Of a DNA stretch of 64,000 nt, positions 36,232 to 47,797 are shown one piece after another. The notes beneath the pieces were generated by a model. The model saw nothing but the letters and a program-made list of their open reading frames with translations. It searched no databases and was not told the origin of the DNA. Each line of letters starts with the position of its first letter. Within the stretch, counting starts at the first letter, position 1. The position numbers were made by a program, and so were the translations under genes. The DNA comes from Zygaena filipendulae (Eukaryota; Arthropoda; Insecta; Lepidoptera; Zygaenidae): NCBI GenBank assembly GCA_907165275.2, contig OU015660.1, positions 2,234,501-2,298,500 of the forward strand, read 5' to 3'.

Positions 36232-36832
36232 TTATCCTAGGGGTGAAAGTAACTTATTTAGTCCCGAGACGAGGTTTGGCGCCCGAGCGTAGCGAGGGCG
36301 TCAATAGATCGAGGGACTAAATAAGTCTTTCTCCCGAGGGTAACACTGTGCTTTTCATTACGAATGCAAGGAAAGTCAAAATAAAAATAGGAATTAGCTA
36401 AAGAAAAAATGGGTGAAGATCGGATAGTCGCTTGACACTTTCCCACCTATTTCTTTTTCTTTGGCCGGCTAGCTATTCAGCCAGTATTTTGTATTTACAT
36501 TGTGGCGACGTAAAAAAAATATTATCTTTAATTATTAAGTATTAATTAAAGAAAATAAAAAAAATATAAATAGGAATTAGCTTAAGAAAAAGTGAGTAAA
36601 TTTTATTTTAATTAATACCTACTTAAACTTTTCGTTATTTCAATTTTACATCGCGCTGGCTGTATAGAAAGTTGAAACATGGTTCAATAGAAATGTGAAA
36701 ATAGACCTAGTTTTTTTTTAATAATTTGACAGTTGTCAGTTGAAAGCGATTCTCCCTAGGGCTGAAAAGGGTTACTTTCAACCCGCTTCTCAGGCAACTT
36801 CAGACCTACTTTCCGAGTATGAGTAATGAAAA
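36229..36832 (+). repeat. Dispersed repeat M, copy 4 (full unit)
   Basis: It starts ATTGTTATCCTAGGGGTG and ends GAGTATGAGTAATGAAA. It is nearly identical to copy 2, which suggests recent tandem duplication. Confidence 0.92.
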
Positions 36833-37276
36833 GGTTTTTTTTTATAACGTCGTTAAGAAATAGTAATATGCCTTCTGCTTTGTGTATTAAAATCACATAT
36901 AAAGGAGTCTATAACACTTTAAAGGTAAAGATTACGTTGTAAATCCAATATGTTTCTCACACGAAAGACGGTGGCTTTAGCAAATCCCAAATCAATAGAC
37001 GCTCCCTCTTTTAGTGCGAAATCTTGAATCACTCGTGAAATACGCCTCAATCAGTCCGGCTTATCGCAAAGAATTACTCCGATATGGTGCCTTTTGTTTG
37101 CGTTTCCGTACATAGTTGAATCTTTGTCAGAGTAACAAAAGCTTGGGAAATACATATCCTTCTGTTGTTTAAGTCCTTGGTTTTGTTGCTTCCACAAACT
37201 TTTGTTGTTTTGGAAGTTACGGGATTTGGGGATCGGCGTTTGATTGCGGTTGTTACTGCCCAAAATAACTTATATA
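36833..37276. other. Intergenic DNA
   Basis: The minus-strand frame at 37051-37263 is Gln/Asn-rich (GSNNRNQTPIPKSRNFQNNK). It has no domain and no flanking gene structure, so no gene is called. Confidence 0.4.
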
Positions 37277-37345
37277 CAACCAGCTGTAGCCCGCGGTTAT
37301 ACTCGCGTTAATTTCGAAATCCTCGCATGAATTCCGAATTAAAAA
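37277..37345 (-). mobile_element. Helitron-type 3' end fragment
   Basis: CAGCTGTAGCCCGCGG and a weak hairpin are present. The copy is cut by the tandem repeat that follows. Confidence 0.65.
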
Positions 37346-37562
37346 GTAACCTCTAACTGGGGGCACGGTAGTGCCCCGCCAAGACGAGCCAAGCGAAGCG
37401 GGAGCACTACCTATCTTTTCTCGAAGCGCTTCGTCGTTTTTTTGAACCCTTATAACCTCTAACTGGGGGCACGGTAGTGCCCTGCCAAGACGAGCCAAGC
37501 AAAGCGGGAGCACTACCTATCTTTTCTCGAAGCGCTTCGTCGTTTTTTTGAACCCTTATAAC
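37346..37562. repeat. Two-copy tandem repeat, period 106
   Basis: CTCTAACTGGGGGCACGGTA begins copies at 37351 and 37457, and both run through TTTTCTCGAAGCGCTTCG to AACCCTTATAAC. A diverged relative lies at 11520-11640. Confidence 0.93.
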
Positions 37563-37583
37563 TTGGGTTTGGATTATACCAGC

Positions 37584-37799
37584 CTAGTTGTGCCCCGCGG
37601 TTTCACCCACGTTAATTTCAATTCCCGCGGGAATTCCAGGATAAAACGTACCCTGTGTGTTAATCTGATGCATAAGCTATTTTATTGTAAAGTTTCATTT
37701 AAATCCATTAAGTAGTTTTTGCGTGAAAGAGTAACAAACATCCATCCATCAATCCATACATTCTTACAAACTTTCGCGTTTATAATAGGTATTAGTAGA
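37584..37799 (-). mobile_element. Helitron-type element with CATC microsatellite
   Basis: It starts CTAGTTGTGCCCCGCGG and ends ATTAGTAGA. A (CATC)n tract lies near the 5' end, and the body is the TTAAATCCATTAAGTAG variant. Confidence 0.87.
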
Positions 37800-38121
37800 A
37801 TAAACAAAATTTTCGGGATATGTTGTCAATAGCGGACTTATCAAACATATAAAGTTTTAATTGCATAACTCTTATACTTTAGATTTTATTGATATCAAAA
37901 AAACCCTGATTTCGTCACTGACTCACTGATGATCATCAAAATTCTTAGGGTATTTCTTAATGTCCTAGAAAGCTGAAATTTGGCATGCAAGCTCTAGTAG
38001 GTATTAGTACACAAACAACAAAAAAAATTATAAAACTTGTAACTTTTATCCCTCAACCCGTTAAACTAGGGGATGGAAGTTTGTATGAAAATTGCGCAAT
38101 TTTGACTTACAAAAAGAAATT

Positions 38122-38342
38122 AAATCCCACCGAAAACATATTCATGTAAAATGGTGCCAAGACGAGTCCATATGACGGGCACTGTCAAAAAGTTATCAGA
38201 TCTTATATAGAGCCAAGCTTCTAACTCTACACACCCTAACTCTACACACCCTAACTCTACAAGGCCTAACTTCTCAAACTCTACACCTTAATGAGAATAT
38301 GTGGCTTGGCCATTTTACATGAATATGTTTTTGGTGGGATTT
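38122..38342. mobile_element. MITE with about 37-bp TIRs and TAACTCTACACACC repeats
   Basis: The left end AAATCCCACCGAAAACATAT and the right end ATATGTTTTTGGTGGGATTT are inverted repeats that continue inward to CCAAG. The middle holds three tandem CCTAACTCTACA units. Confidence 0.88.
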
Positions 38343-38564
38343 CTTTTTCTGTAGATACCTCTGACAACGTGTATGTGAACACCATTGTTTATAGGTCTTT
38401 GTTATTTTATGAAATATTTTATCATTGGCAAAATTATTTAGATAAACTGTGATAGAAGCCATAATTAAAAAAGGTTTGTGGGTGCATGACGAGACGGCAT
38501 AGAAAGGTACCATGGAAATATTCTGAGATTTTTTCCATCAAACTATAATAAAATTAAGTTAAGT

Positions 38565-38608
38565 TAAGGCATTAAGTTCGCCATTTGTACACACTGTGCA
38601 ATAAAGAA

Positions 38609-38639
<31 letters not shown>

Positions 38640-38641
38640 AA
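38565..38641 (+). repeat. Retroposon tail with (AAAT)n
   Basis: GGCATTAAGTTCGCCATTTG followed by TGTGCAATAAAG and AAAT tetramers recurs at 58711-58772. This indicates the 3' end of a non-LTR element family. Confidence 0.7.
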
Positions 38642-38937
38642 TGCCTATTTTAATTGCGCTCGAATATAACAGAAAATTTCCAATAAATGTTCATTTCACC
38701 TCATTTGTTGCGTGACCTATATTAAACTCAAAAGCAGTATTAAATTCATACATAATCATACATTTTAAATACATACAAGGCTAGGCAGAAAGGCGGTACC
38801 AAGTTAAAAGTGTTTATGGTAAAAAAAAACATAGTCAAAATTTTTCCCAATAGTTAACAGGTTTTCAAAAATATAAACGCTTTTTTTCTTCTTACAATAT
38901 AATATCAGCTGTTAGCTTATGTACCTGTACATCTGAT

Positions 38938-38978
38938 GTCATCGTACTAGTATAGTATTATATTATCTGTGTCATCGT
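38938..38978. repeat. Micro-insert with perfect 8-bp direct repeats (copy 3)
   Basis: Twenty-five bases with core TAGTATTATATTATCTGT (38946-38970) are flanked by GTCATCGT on each side. Confidence 0.85.
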
Positions 38979-40910
38979 GTAGAGTTAGGAATAAATATTC
39001 ATACTAAAAAAACAAAGTTACTGACTTCGTTATATATTTTATTAAACAAAACTAATTAATAATAATCATAAGAGTGAAGATGCACTTAAAAATGAAATTT
39101 TTACAATATGTGCCTTTATTTACGATAAAAATAAACTTTTACAATTAAACTTAAGAAACATATTCACACTTAATACTTATGCATAAAGAGCATACATGGT
39201 TTCCTTTTCTACCGCGATCAAAGATATTAAAAAATGACCGAAATTTTTAACGTAAAAAAGTATGCCTATTGTGTTAATATTGACGTCTGAGATTCTTTAA
39301 AGCACTCGCCGGCTTTACGCCCCCTACCTGACTATCTGTGTATTAACTCAGAATCCTTCGCGTAATCTCCAAACCGCAACCCCTTTACATTTTAAACTAC
39401 CTACCCCACAACTCTCAATGGTTGAACGTTAGTCTAACTAATAACTGTAACATATTTGCATTTCAAATGCGACCCTGAGAGCCTCCCCTTGACTTTGACG
39501 CTTAAGTAACGGTTATAGACTCAAATCTCTTAACTGAGTAGGTAGGTATATAAGATAGTTTCAGTATTCAGTAATAATAATAGTAATGTATACTGTAAAA
39601 AACCTAAATTTAAGATAACTAAATGAATAATAATAATAATCCACTTCACAATACACAGATCTACTTGATCCCACAGTAAGCATATACAGTAGTATATACC
39701 ACGTATTATTAGCTTGAACGATTACTACTAAAGAACGATTTTATATAATAGGTTCTAACTACATGACTGATTATTAAGATTCTTTTACTATAGTAACACC
39801 TATATTATAAGAATGTATGTATTTGTATATACGAATAAAATAGTGCGTATTTTAATATGAGTAGAGTATCATTTTTAAACAAATAAATTATTTGAGTCTT
39901 TTTATATAAATAGGTTATTACAATATTTTTATCTCTTATTTTTACCTTGGTGAGCTCTCAGGCAAAATATTATATATACTCACCTAATACAGCATAATTA
40001 CTTTCTTACAGGCCTTAGCGCTTTCCTTTTATTCCATAAATTGGAAACGATGATTTATAATATTATGAAAATTCCCTCCAAAGCAACTTATAAACTTATA
40101 ATCTGTAAAGATTAAAGCTCGTAAAATGAACAACTTTATTGCTTAATACAACGCACAGTGTTTGCTTCGGCAACATTTCCAACACTGTGTTACTTTATTT
40201 GGAAAATTGTATAACGTGATTATACACACGATGTTGGAAAATGCGTAAATGGAAAACGCAGGGTGCGTGCTCTAACACCAAATTTATTATGTATTTATGG
40301 CCCTTTGGAGTCGTAACGTACACATTCGAGTTATTTATTTTACTAAGTGCCTTTATAAAACGCGTAGCGAGCTTGCTTTATCGTGAAAAGAAAAAAAAAA
40401 TTTGTATTCTTACAATGTGAGAATTTGATAAGATAACAAAATTATTAATTTCTAAATTACGTCACTGTACCAGTATTTGTGTTATGAGATTAATTATAAT
40501 TTTCTTAACGAACCAGTAAAAACGGATCAGACCATAGTCAAATTGCCTTCAGGGTTGTAAAAGGTTTAAGATCTGATGATTTGAAGTCGGTGTCACTTTC
40601 CATTGCAAAAATAATATAATTATTCTAAATATGTACAAAAAAATACAAATAAGTAGATCGCTGTTGTAATGCTTTCTTTATACATTATCTGAACAAAATG
40701 TGGTTGACAATCATTATCAGAAACTCACCATTATTATTATATACCTAGTGAGTGGTGTTCAAGTCAAAAGCAAGGTTAAAATTTTCTCTTTGACCTAACT
40801 TAACATTATTATAGATGTATTTTTATTATACTGGGTTTGTCGACACGAGGATATCAAGTTCTAGGGGTACAAAGAGTCCATAATATAAAGTGAATTACTA
40901 TTATCTTAAA
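38979..40910. other. AT-rich intergenic DNA
   Basis: No gene is recognised. A 44-base piece at 39597-39645 matches 32380-32420 in inverse orientation. Confidence 0.5.
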
Positions 40911-41107
40911 CTAGCTGCTACCCGCGGTTTCACCCGCGTTAATTTCGGAGTTCCCGCGGGGATTCCGGGATAAAATGTACCCTTTGTCCTTCTCTGTACC
41001 CTGACCCTGATAATGTGTATGCAAAATTTCGTGATGATCAGTTAAGGCGTGAAAGGGTGACAGACAGACAGACAGAGTTACTTTCGCATTTATAATATAA
41101 GTAGGGA
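40911..41107 (-). mobile_element. Helitron-type element, subtype A
   Basis: It starts CTAGCTGCTACCCGCGG with hairpin CGCGGTTTCACCCGCG, carries a GACA microsatellite, and ends ATAAGTAGGGA. Confidence 0.9.
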
Positions 41108-42727
41108 TTATAGATAATTTTGTGAACTCAAAAATAAATTGGCCATATTTTTAAATACTCTATGTGGATTAAAAAAGCGATTATTCCAATAATTTTATTT
41201 ATTTATTTTATAAAATCATGCACAAGTATACGTTATACTTAAAAGTTTGAGGCTTGATTAAGTTTTAATATTCACGAAAACTTTTGCATCGTCTCTACAG
41301 TAAATGTTTTGAATATAAAATTTTGAAATAATGGATTTCCATATCATGCCTTACAGATACTCCCATATTCTTCATTGAACTCCTCCGTGTTCGTTCGTTC
41401 AACAATCACTGTTCATTTTAATCTTGAAGAGCTTCAAACTATAGCGTTCAGAAACCTCATTCATTCCTGTCCTAGTGTCCTTAGTCTCGGTACGCATAAT
41501 AAAAGAAGAAACGAGACGCTTTTGGATAAGAAATTTACATATTTATTTATTTATTTACATATTATATGCTAACTATACTTATACTGTAAGGTTGCGTGTC
41601 ACTTCCGTCGATCAACGCGCAAAAAGAAATCCTAGCTATAACCTAAAGATAGGTACCTACTCTTTCGAAACGAATTTATAACTCGATGAAAATAATACTG
41701 ACAGCAATTCATCAAAAGTTCTTAGACATCAACGATGCGTTGTACAAACTTGGGTGAATTGTCTTTCTAACTTAACAAATTAAAATTCTAACAAAGAGTG
41801 TTGCAAGAAACTTTTTTCAAATAGATCTGTCACAACTCACTTGTTCTGTGTTTACATTGTGATCACAGTTTTACTACTGAACTTTTGGTTACTTTTATGT
41901 TATATACTTACGACGATTTTTTGTCTTATATCATAGGTATATGTTAAGACTCCAAAACAGTAAGTATTTATGCTATTTTAAATAAAGTTATACGATACGA
42001 ATGTTGGAAATAGCTTTTACGGTCAACGCGTTAAAATTTTACACGCGTCGTGGATATAAAATATAGCGTGCAGGTAGTGTTTTGTTTCCTATGAAAGAAT
42101 TTTAGAGCACGCGACTACGTTTTGCATGCACTTTTAAAAAAGGATAAGGTAGATATTAAGTATTAATTTTCATAAAACACACGAGAAATGTTATTATTTT
42201 TTAAGTGACGTTTCTTTAGTTTTTTTTTTTTGTTTTTCAATTGACAAAGCAATTTTACCAGCTAAGGCAAAGCCTGATGTTGCTCTTGCTTTTGCAGAGG
42301 CATGCAAAAATTCAATCTCAAATTTTTATTGGATTCGCTACAATTTCTAAAGTAATCTCATTTTCCCTATATGGCCTTGTATTAAATGATAATAATGCTT
42401 AAATAAATTACAGTTTAACGCATAATTTGGGTAAACATTGTCAACATAACGACTTCCATAAACTAAACCACGTTTCCCGTAGACTGTTTTCGTGGCAGAG
42501 ATAATGATCTAATTTGTAACAAATGACCTTGTACCTACTCTTGTTATCGGTTTATGATCTATTAGTATACATAATTAAACATGGGCAACATAATGATAAC
42601 GCACTATTAACTTGCTACGTGTCGAGTTAATACAAACTGATTGCGCCGCTGTCGTAAAAACAGGTTTTAAGATAATTTCGACATACAATTTTTTTTTTTC
42701 AGTTCTTCAATAGCTCTTATACTTTTG
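41108..42727. other. AT-rich intergenic DNA
   Basis: No gene or repeat is recognised. The frame at 41375-41572 has no detectable domain. Confidence 0.45.
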
Positions 42728-42728
42728 C

Positions 42729-42913
42729 CAGCTGTTCCCTGCAATAATTATACACCAACGTTAATTCGGGAGTTCGAGTGGGAACTCCGTGAAATCCTTT
42801 CTTAGCTTGTTCCATTCTTCTTAGTCTCCTATCTATGAACTATCTTATCTACCTGCCAAATTTCAGCTTCCTATGACGTGTAGTTTTCGAGATTTCATAT
42901 TAAGTCAATGGGT
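42729..42913 (-). mobile_element. Degenerate Helitron-type element
   Basis: CAGCTGTTCCCTGCAATAAT, GTTAATTCGGGAGTTC and the body CAGCTTCCTATGACGTGTAG are recognisable. The hairpin is destroyed. Confidence 0.55.
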
Positions 42914-43017
42914 CGGAAATATATATTATATTACATAGGTAAAGCTCTTTATTTTGTACCTATCCAGTCCTAATTTAGGTGTACATACTAAATGTATACA
43001 TTTATAAAATAAGAAAC

Positions 43018-43020
<3 letters not shown>

Positions 43021-43050
<30 letters not shown>
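43021..43050. repeat. (AC)15 microsatellite
   Basis: An uninterrupted AC dinucleotide run. Confidence 0.97.
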
Positions 43051-43053
<3 letters not shown>

Positions 43054-43668
43054 TAACACAACCTAGAGCAGTGACCCTAAACGCGTGTTATTTAATAATA
43101 TACCTAGTAGGTTTTCCAAACTCCATCGTCACGTCGATAAAAAACTATCCGACTTCAAATTCTATAGTCTGCCAATTTATTCTGTGAATTGAGTATAGCT
43201 ATTCGAATCCCTGGGATCTTTTTCAATATAAAATCTAGGAAATATTTAGTATAAATAAATATATAAGAAAAGTTTGGTTTATTGACAATATTTTATGTAC
43301 TCTATGGAGCTATAGCCGAACGACGCGGCGTCCTTTTTCGATATTTTCGATATTTGATATTCAATAGCTAGTCTCCGTCTCGGGACGGCCATGTACCTGT
43401 AATGTAGGTATGTTGTATTGTGTTTGTACTTATATTATGTTTTGTTGACTGTAGGTCGCCATATTTTCTTTTGTCCTGGCATATTTTTACCCAAAACAAT
43501 ACGATTTGCATACATTTTTCCCGTACAAAATTTTGTACATTTACTTAATAAGCTATTTAAAATCGGTTTAAGGTGCCGATGGGAATTGATCTGTATCGGA
43601 AATCTATCGAGGACTTAATTTGTGCTATTTGTATTCAAAAACGAATTTGGATGCAAATTTAACACATA

Positions 43669-43729
43669 TATCTACAATTCTGGATTAACACGTAATCATT
43701 ATATGCGTTAATCCACAAATTGTAGATAA
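43669..43729. repeat. Hairpin with about 20-bp arms
   Basis: ATCTACAATTCTGGATTAAC pairs with GTTAATCCACAAATTGTAGA with one mismatch and one extra base. The loop is about 17 bases. Confidence 0.8.
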
Positions 43730-43736
43730 TATATAT

Positions 43737-44048
43737 ATTTATGCGAATGTGAGTTTGTTCAATCGATCATCATGAAATTTTGTAAACACGTTTTCAGGGA
43801 TACTAAAGAGAAGGATAGAGGGTCCTTTTATCCCGGAATTCCCGCGGGAACGCTGAAAGTGCATTGTGTGCAATTTCGTCATCTTATTTCTTCCGCTCTA
43901 GAAGGTAAATAAGAAGTTCGTATAAGTATATGTACGGGAACTCCGAAAACTCTCACGAGTGAGATCGCGTAAATAGCTCTGTTATTATGGTACTTTCATC
44001 TTGCTAGGCCTGCTAGGGAATATCAGTAAAGCCGTAGAGAACAGCTAG
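43737..44048 (+). mobile_element. Helitron-type element, expanded and decayed
   Basis: The subtype A body (AATCGATCATCATGAAATTT, CCCGGAATTCCCGCGGGAAC) is followed by about 190 extra bases. It ends ACAGCTAG at 44048. Confidence 0.72.
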
Positions 44049-44969
44049 CTATATTACAGGTTGATGTTTTTTAATCAAGGAATGGGTGTTTCGGGTTTTT
44101 TTGCGAAATATTAAATACCTATGTAGGTGAGTACTTACAGAAGGATCGTGGGAAAAATGCACATGTTTGATGTAACAAATTATTACCTATTATAACAAGA
44201 CAAACAATAATGGTAATAATATACCTACTCATTGTAAGTAGGGTAAGCTTAATATAATATAATGGGTTACAATTATTCTATCTCGCTTGTGTATACTAAA
44301 TATAATAAGGATAGCATTACATGACAAAACTATACCAAACACCTAAGTCATTATTACGTTCTAATACACTGTAGAAGCTGTCATGATTACTGAACATTCA
44401 TATAATTGGCAATTTAACAAAGATTTACCCGTATTTTATTATTATGTATTTAAGTTAGCAACTGGAACACAAAAATGTGTTTATGGCTATACCTACCTTT
44501 ATAACAAAAACAAAGACCCTAAGCACGCAAGAACCAAAAGCGAAGTATATAATTATGTCCATAATTGTACGTATAACTAGTGAAAATGCGTGTATTTCAT
44601 TGTTAATTAAGGAACACTCTGGTAGTTTAACCAAAAATATGTAGATACTTACCAAATATCGCAGTATTTTTTTTTAGTACGATTTATGTTAAAAATAATT
44701 ATAATCACGGATTATTTAAATTTATACTAAAGTTAAATAACTATACATTAAATTAATTATTATATTTTTAGAGTGGAGGCCCTGAGTGCACACATAGGTA
44801 CGAAAGCATATGGTAACAATTCCTACATCTACATATATGGTAACAAATAGTACCCACGCTATTTCTATAATAAATGATGAATACTACTCCTCGATTTATA
44901 CTAATGCAGTTATGCATCCAAATGCCAATATAATTACATTCAACTCCCGCTAAGAGAGTTATGAAAGAA
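44049..44969. other. AT-rich intergenic DNA
   Basis: No gene or recognisable repeat is seen. The frames on both strands near 44383-44655 overlap one another and carry no motif. Confidence 0.45.
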
Positions 44970-45189
44970 CTAGCTGTGCCCCGCGGTTTCACCCGCGGTA
45001 ATTTCGGAGTTCCCGCGGATATTCCGTGATAAAAGTACCCTTTGTTCTTCTCTGTACCCCTGACAACGTGCATGCCAAGATTCATCCAAATCCGTTCAGC
45101 CGTTTTTGCGTGATTGAGTAACAAACATCCAAACATCAAAAAATTCCAAACATTCACACTTTCACATTTAAAATATTAGTAAAATTAGA
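44970..45189 (-). mobile_element. Helitron-type element, subtype A
   Basis: It starts CTAGCTGTGCCCCGCGG with hairpin CCGCGGTTTCACCCGCGG. The CAAATCCGTTCAGCC variant body ends AATATTAGTAAAATTAGA. A long minus-strand frame here is repeat-derived. Confidence 0.88.
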
Positions 45190-45544
45190 TGTAATACGGG
45201 GCTAGTATCTCGCTACATACTATAATAGTTTATTCTCACGATAACTGGCGATAGACGGCTGTCGGACAGCAAAAAAAACAGATAAAGTACCTACTTACCA
45301 CTTTCCTTTGTGCGGATCTTTTACTTTTCCATCTATATCGTCGTTTCATTTCGGTGCGCATTAATTACGATTTCTTTTGTGGTAGGTACATCGTTGTTAT
45401 TTATATTTTCAAATTTAGGTTAGAGTATGCAATGGCGTATAGGCTTGTATAGGTACTCGTATAAGGATTATAAACGGTCGATTTTGGATTCAGTTTTTGA
45501 CCGAAACCGGGTTTTAACCCAATTCGTTGCCCATTTATTGTACC

Positions 45545-45740
45545 CTAGCTGTTCTCTGCGGTTTCACCCGCAGCAATTTCGGAGATCCCGCAGGAATTCC
45601 AGGATCAAAAGTACTCTATGTCCTTCTCTGTACCCCTGACAACGTGTATGCAAAATTTTATGATGACCGGTTAAGCCGTTGAGGCGTGAAAGCGTTACAG
45701 ACAGACAGAGTTACTTTCGCATTTACAATATTAGTAAGGA
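45545..45740 (-). mobile_element. Helitron-type element, subtype A
   Basis: It starts CTAGCTGTTCTCTGCGG, has TTTCACCCGCAG and a GACAGACAGA tract, and ends ATTAGTAAGGA. Confidence 0.88.
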
Positions 45741-45760
45741 TCATCTGGTTTTAAATTACC

Positions 45761-46003
45761 TTTTCATTACTCATACTCGGAAAGTAGGTCTGAAGTTGCC
45801 TGAGAAGCGGGTTGAAAGTAACCCTTTTCAGCCCTAGGGAGAATCGCTTTCAACTGACAGCTGGATACTGCAGAAACTCAAGTTTTTTTTTTATGTCATA
45901 GGGGGCATACTTACTGGCCAGTAGCACACCTAATGGTTGATTTATGTAAAATAAAATTCACTCATTTTTTTCTTTAGCTAATTCCCGTCTCGGGACTAAA
46001 ATG
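45761..46003 (-). repeat. Dispersed repeat M, copy 5 (internally deleted)
   Basis: TTTTCATTACTCATACTCGG to CTTTCAACTGACAG is intact. A SINE tail fragment follows, and then a short piece of the distal part (ATTCACTCATTTTTTTCTTT, CCCGTCTCGGGACTAAA). Confidence 0.8.
45884..45945 (-). mobile_element. SINE 3' tail fragment
   Basis: A T run followed by ATGTCATAGGGGGCATAC is the reverse of the GCCCCCTAT...A-tail seen at 34780-34801. Confidence 0.65.
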
Positions 46004-46972
46004 TACTATTGCTTTGAACTTCTTCGTCAGGCGCTGACGCGCGGTCGACCTAATCAAAACAATCCTAAATAACAAAACTCAAGTGTGACGGAATAAATTC
46101 CCGGTGAATTTTCTTTTTTTATACGAAATAGTGGAGAGTTTATCCAACTAAATCCAATGAGCCCACACACCAATAAAGAGACAAGACCACAAGTCACGCT
46201 TATCAAGGCCTTATTCTGAATTAAACATCAATTTAGATACAAGCGATATTCGCTGCCGCTATGGCTAGCGAAAAATACGTGCGTTTTTGTTAGTATTTGT
46301 ACCTATAAAGTTTCGAATTTTTTTAAAGTTTCGCGGCTTTTGCGAAATCGTGCCATACCATTGTCGTAGGCTGTAGATACCTTTTGTGAAACAGGAATTT
46401 GGTTCATTTAAATGATTGAAATGTGATGAAAATCAATGGAGTTTTGCTACCCATAGTAATATCGCCAATATCCGATATATTCGACACTATATACCTACTA
46501 TTATCCGATACATTAACTATACTCAAATCTTGCTTTTAACAGTTATATTTTTTGTTTGTTTGTGATTGTACTAGTAAAAAGATCTTAACAGAAACACTAT
46601 GGAATACAACAAAAGTTGTTTACTGATATTTATTACAAAGAAAAAAATCTATCTCAATCCTCCTTAAAATATATGCTTAAAACAATAAGGCAGAAGCGAA
46701 ACTTTTATATCTTTAGATATTAATATATTATCTAGTATTTACACTGATACTTTCGCACGTGTACCTCCCTACCACAAACTACTTAGAGATACTACTATCT
46801 CCCTACGTATGTGGTTGTTTCATATTAGTGTCGCTATTTCATTTCATCGATTTACAAATCACAACGATGCTAAAGGAGTTTTCACTTCAAAATGCATCGT
46901 TTTACATTCCAAACTTTCTGTACACAATATTAAGGATAGTGCCTTGTCTCGTGAAAACGCGTACATGCATAA
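46004..46972. other. AT-rich intergenic DNA
   Basis: No gene or recognisable repeat is seen. Confidence 0.45.
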
Positions 46973-47203
46973 TCCTTACTAATATTATAAATGCAAAAGT
47001 AACTCTGTCTGTCTGTCTTTCTGTCTGTCTGTTATGCTTTCACGCCTTAACAGCTAAACTGATCATCGTGAAATTTTGCATTTTTTTATGGAATAGGGGG
47101 CAAACATTGTCAGGGGTACAGAGAAGGACATAGGATACTTTTTCTCCCGGAATTTCCGCGGGAACTCCGAAATTATGCTTGTGAAACCGCGCGGGTCAGC
47201 TAG
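46973..47203 (+). mobile_element. Helitron-type element carrying a SINE tail insertion
   Basis: It starts TCCTTACTAATATTATAA and ends GTGAAACCGCGCGGGTCAGC and TAG. About 25 bases (TTTTTTTATGGAATAGGGGG and AAAC) interrupt the usual GCATACACGTTGTCAGG. Confidence 0.87.
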
Positions 47204-47473
47204 TATATTATATAGGTAAACGAGTAAGGAATTGGGCTTCGGTTGCCGCGCCCGCGCCCGTCTCGTTGCGGGGGAAACTCGAGAATATGTCGATATCCTC
47301 GAGATATTCTCCAGCGATTCGTGTTTTGCGGAACAAATTTATGTAATGACTTCATCGCGCTTCCATCCCAACGCACAACTGACGTTCAACAAAATAAACT
47401 AAGAACACAAAGGAAGAGTTCGTGCAAAATACTGTAATATAATAATCTACTATTATTGTTTTCACGATGTATC
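47204..47473. other. GC-rich patch, possible regulatory or leader sequence
   Basis: GCCGCGCCCGCGCCCGTCTC is followed by a partly palindromic CTCGAGAATATGTCGATATC. It lies 3 kb upstream of the calexcitin-like ATG, but no donor or core promoter stands out. Confidence 0.3.
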
Positions 47474-47797
47474 TACAACGTGTTAATGAATTAACTGAAA
47501 CCTAGAAAGTAGTTTGCTCAGAATCTACTAGCGAGTCGATCGCACTATGTTTTAATATAGGTTATATTGTTTCATTTTTACTAGCCCATGTCTAAATTAT
47601 TTATAATACAATATTTGACGCGTGCGCCGCCCGCAGCAAAAAAAAATCGAACCGGTAGGATAGGTCACCTCCAAATTAATGTTGACTAACTTTTAAAATA
47701 TAAATTTTTTCGACCTACAATATATTTTAATCATATTATTGTTTATTTTTTTAAATGGGGTGTATCAGGTTTTCAGTTAATTCATTAACACGTTGTA
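47474..47797. mobile_element. MITE family B, full copy with perfect 27-bp TIRs
   Basis: TACAACGTGTTAATGAATTA plus ACTGAAA at the left is matched exactly by its complement at the right. The truncated relative is at 16625-16890. Confidence 0.95.

Noticed and set aside
35510..36446. Two similar minus-strand frames starting MGKCQATIRSS
   Set aside because: They are duplicated because they lie in two units of repeat M, not because of protein conservation. The frames end at different points.
44768..45157. A 129-codon minus-strand frame, the longest in the window
   Set aside because: Most of it lies across the Helitron-type element at 44970-45189, and its HVVRGTEKNKGYF-like peptide is the usual translation of that repeat.
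46759..47133. A 124-codon + strand frame
   Set aside because: Its second half is the Helitron and SINE-tail sequence at 46973-47203; the first half shows no domain.
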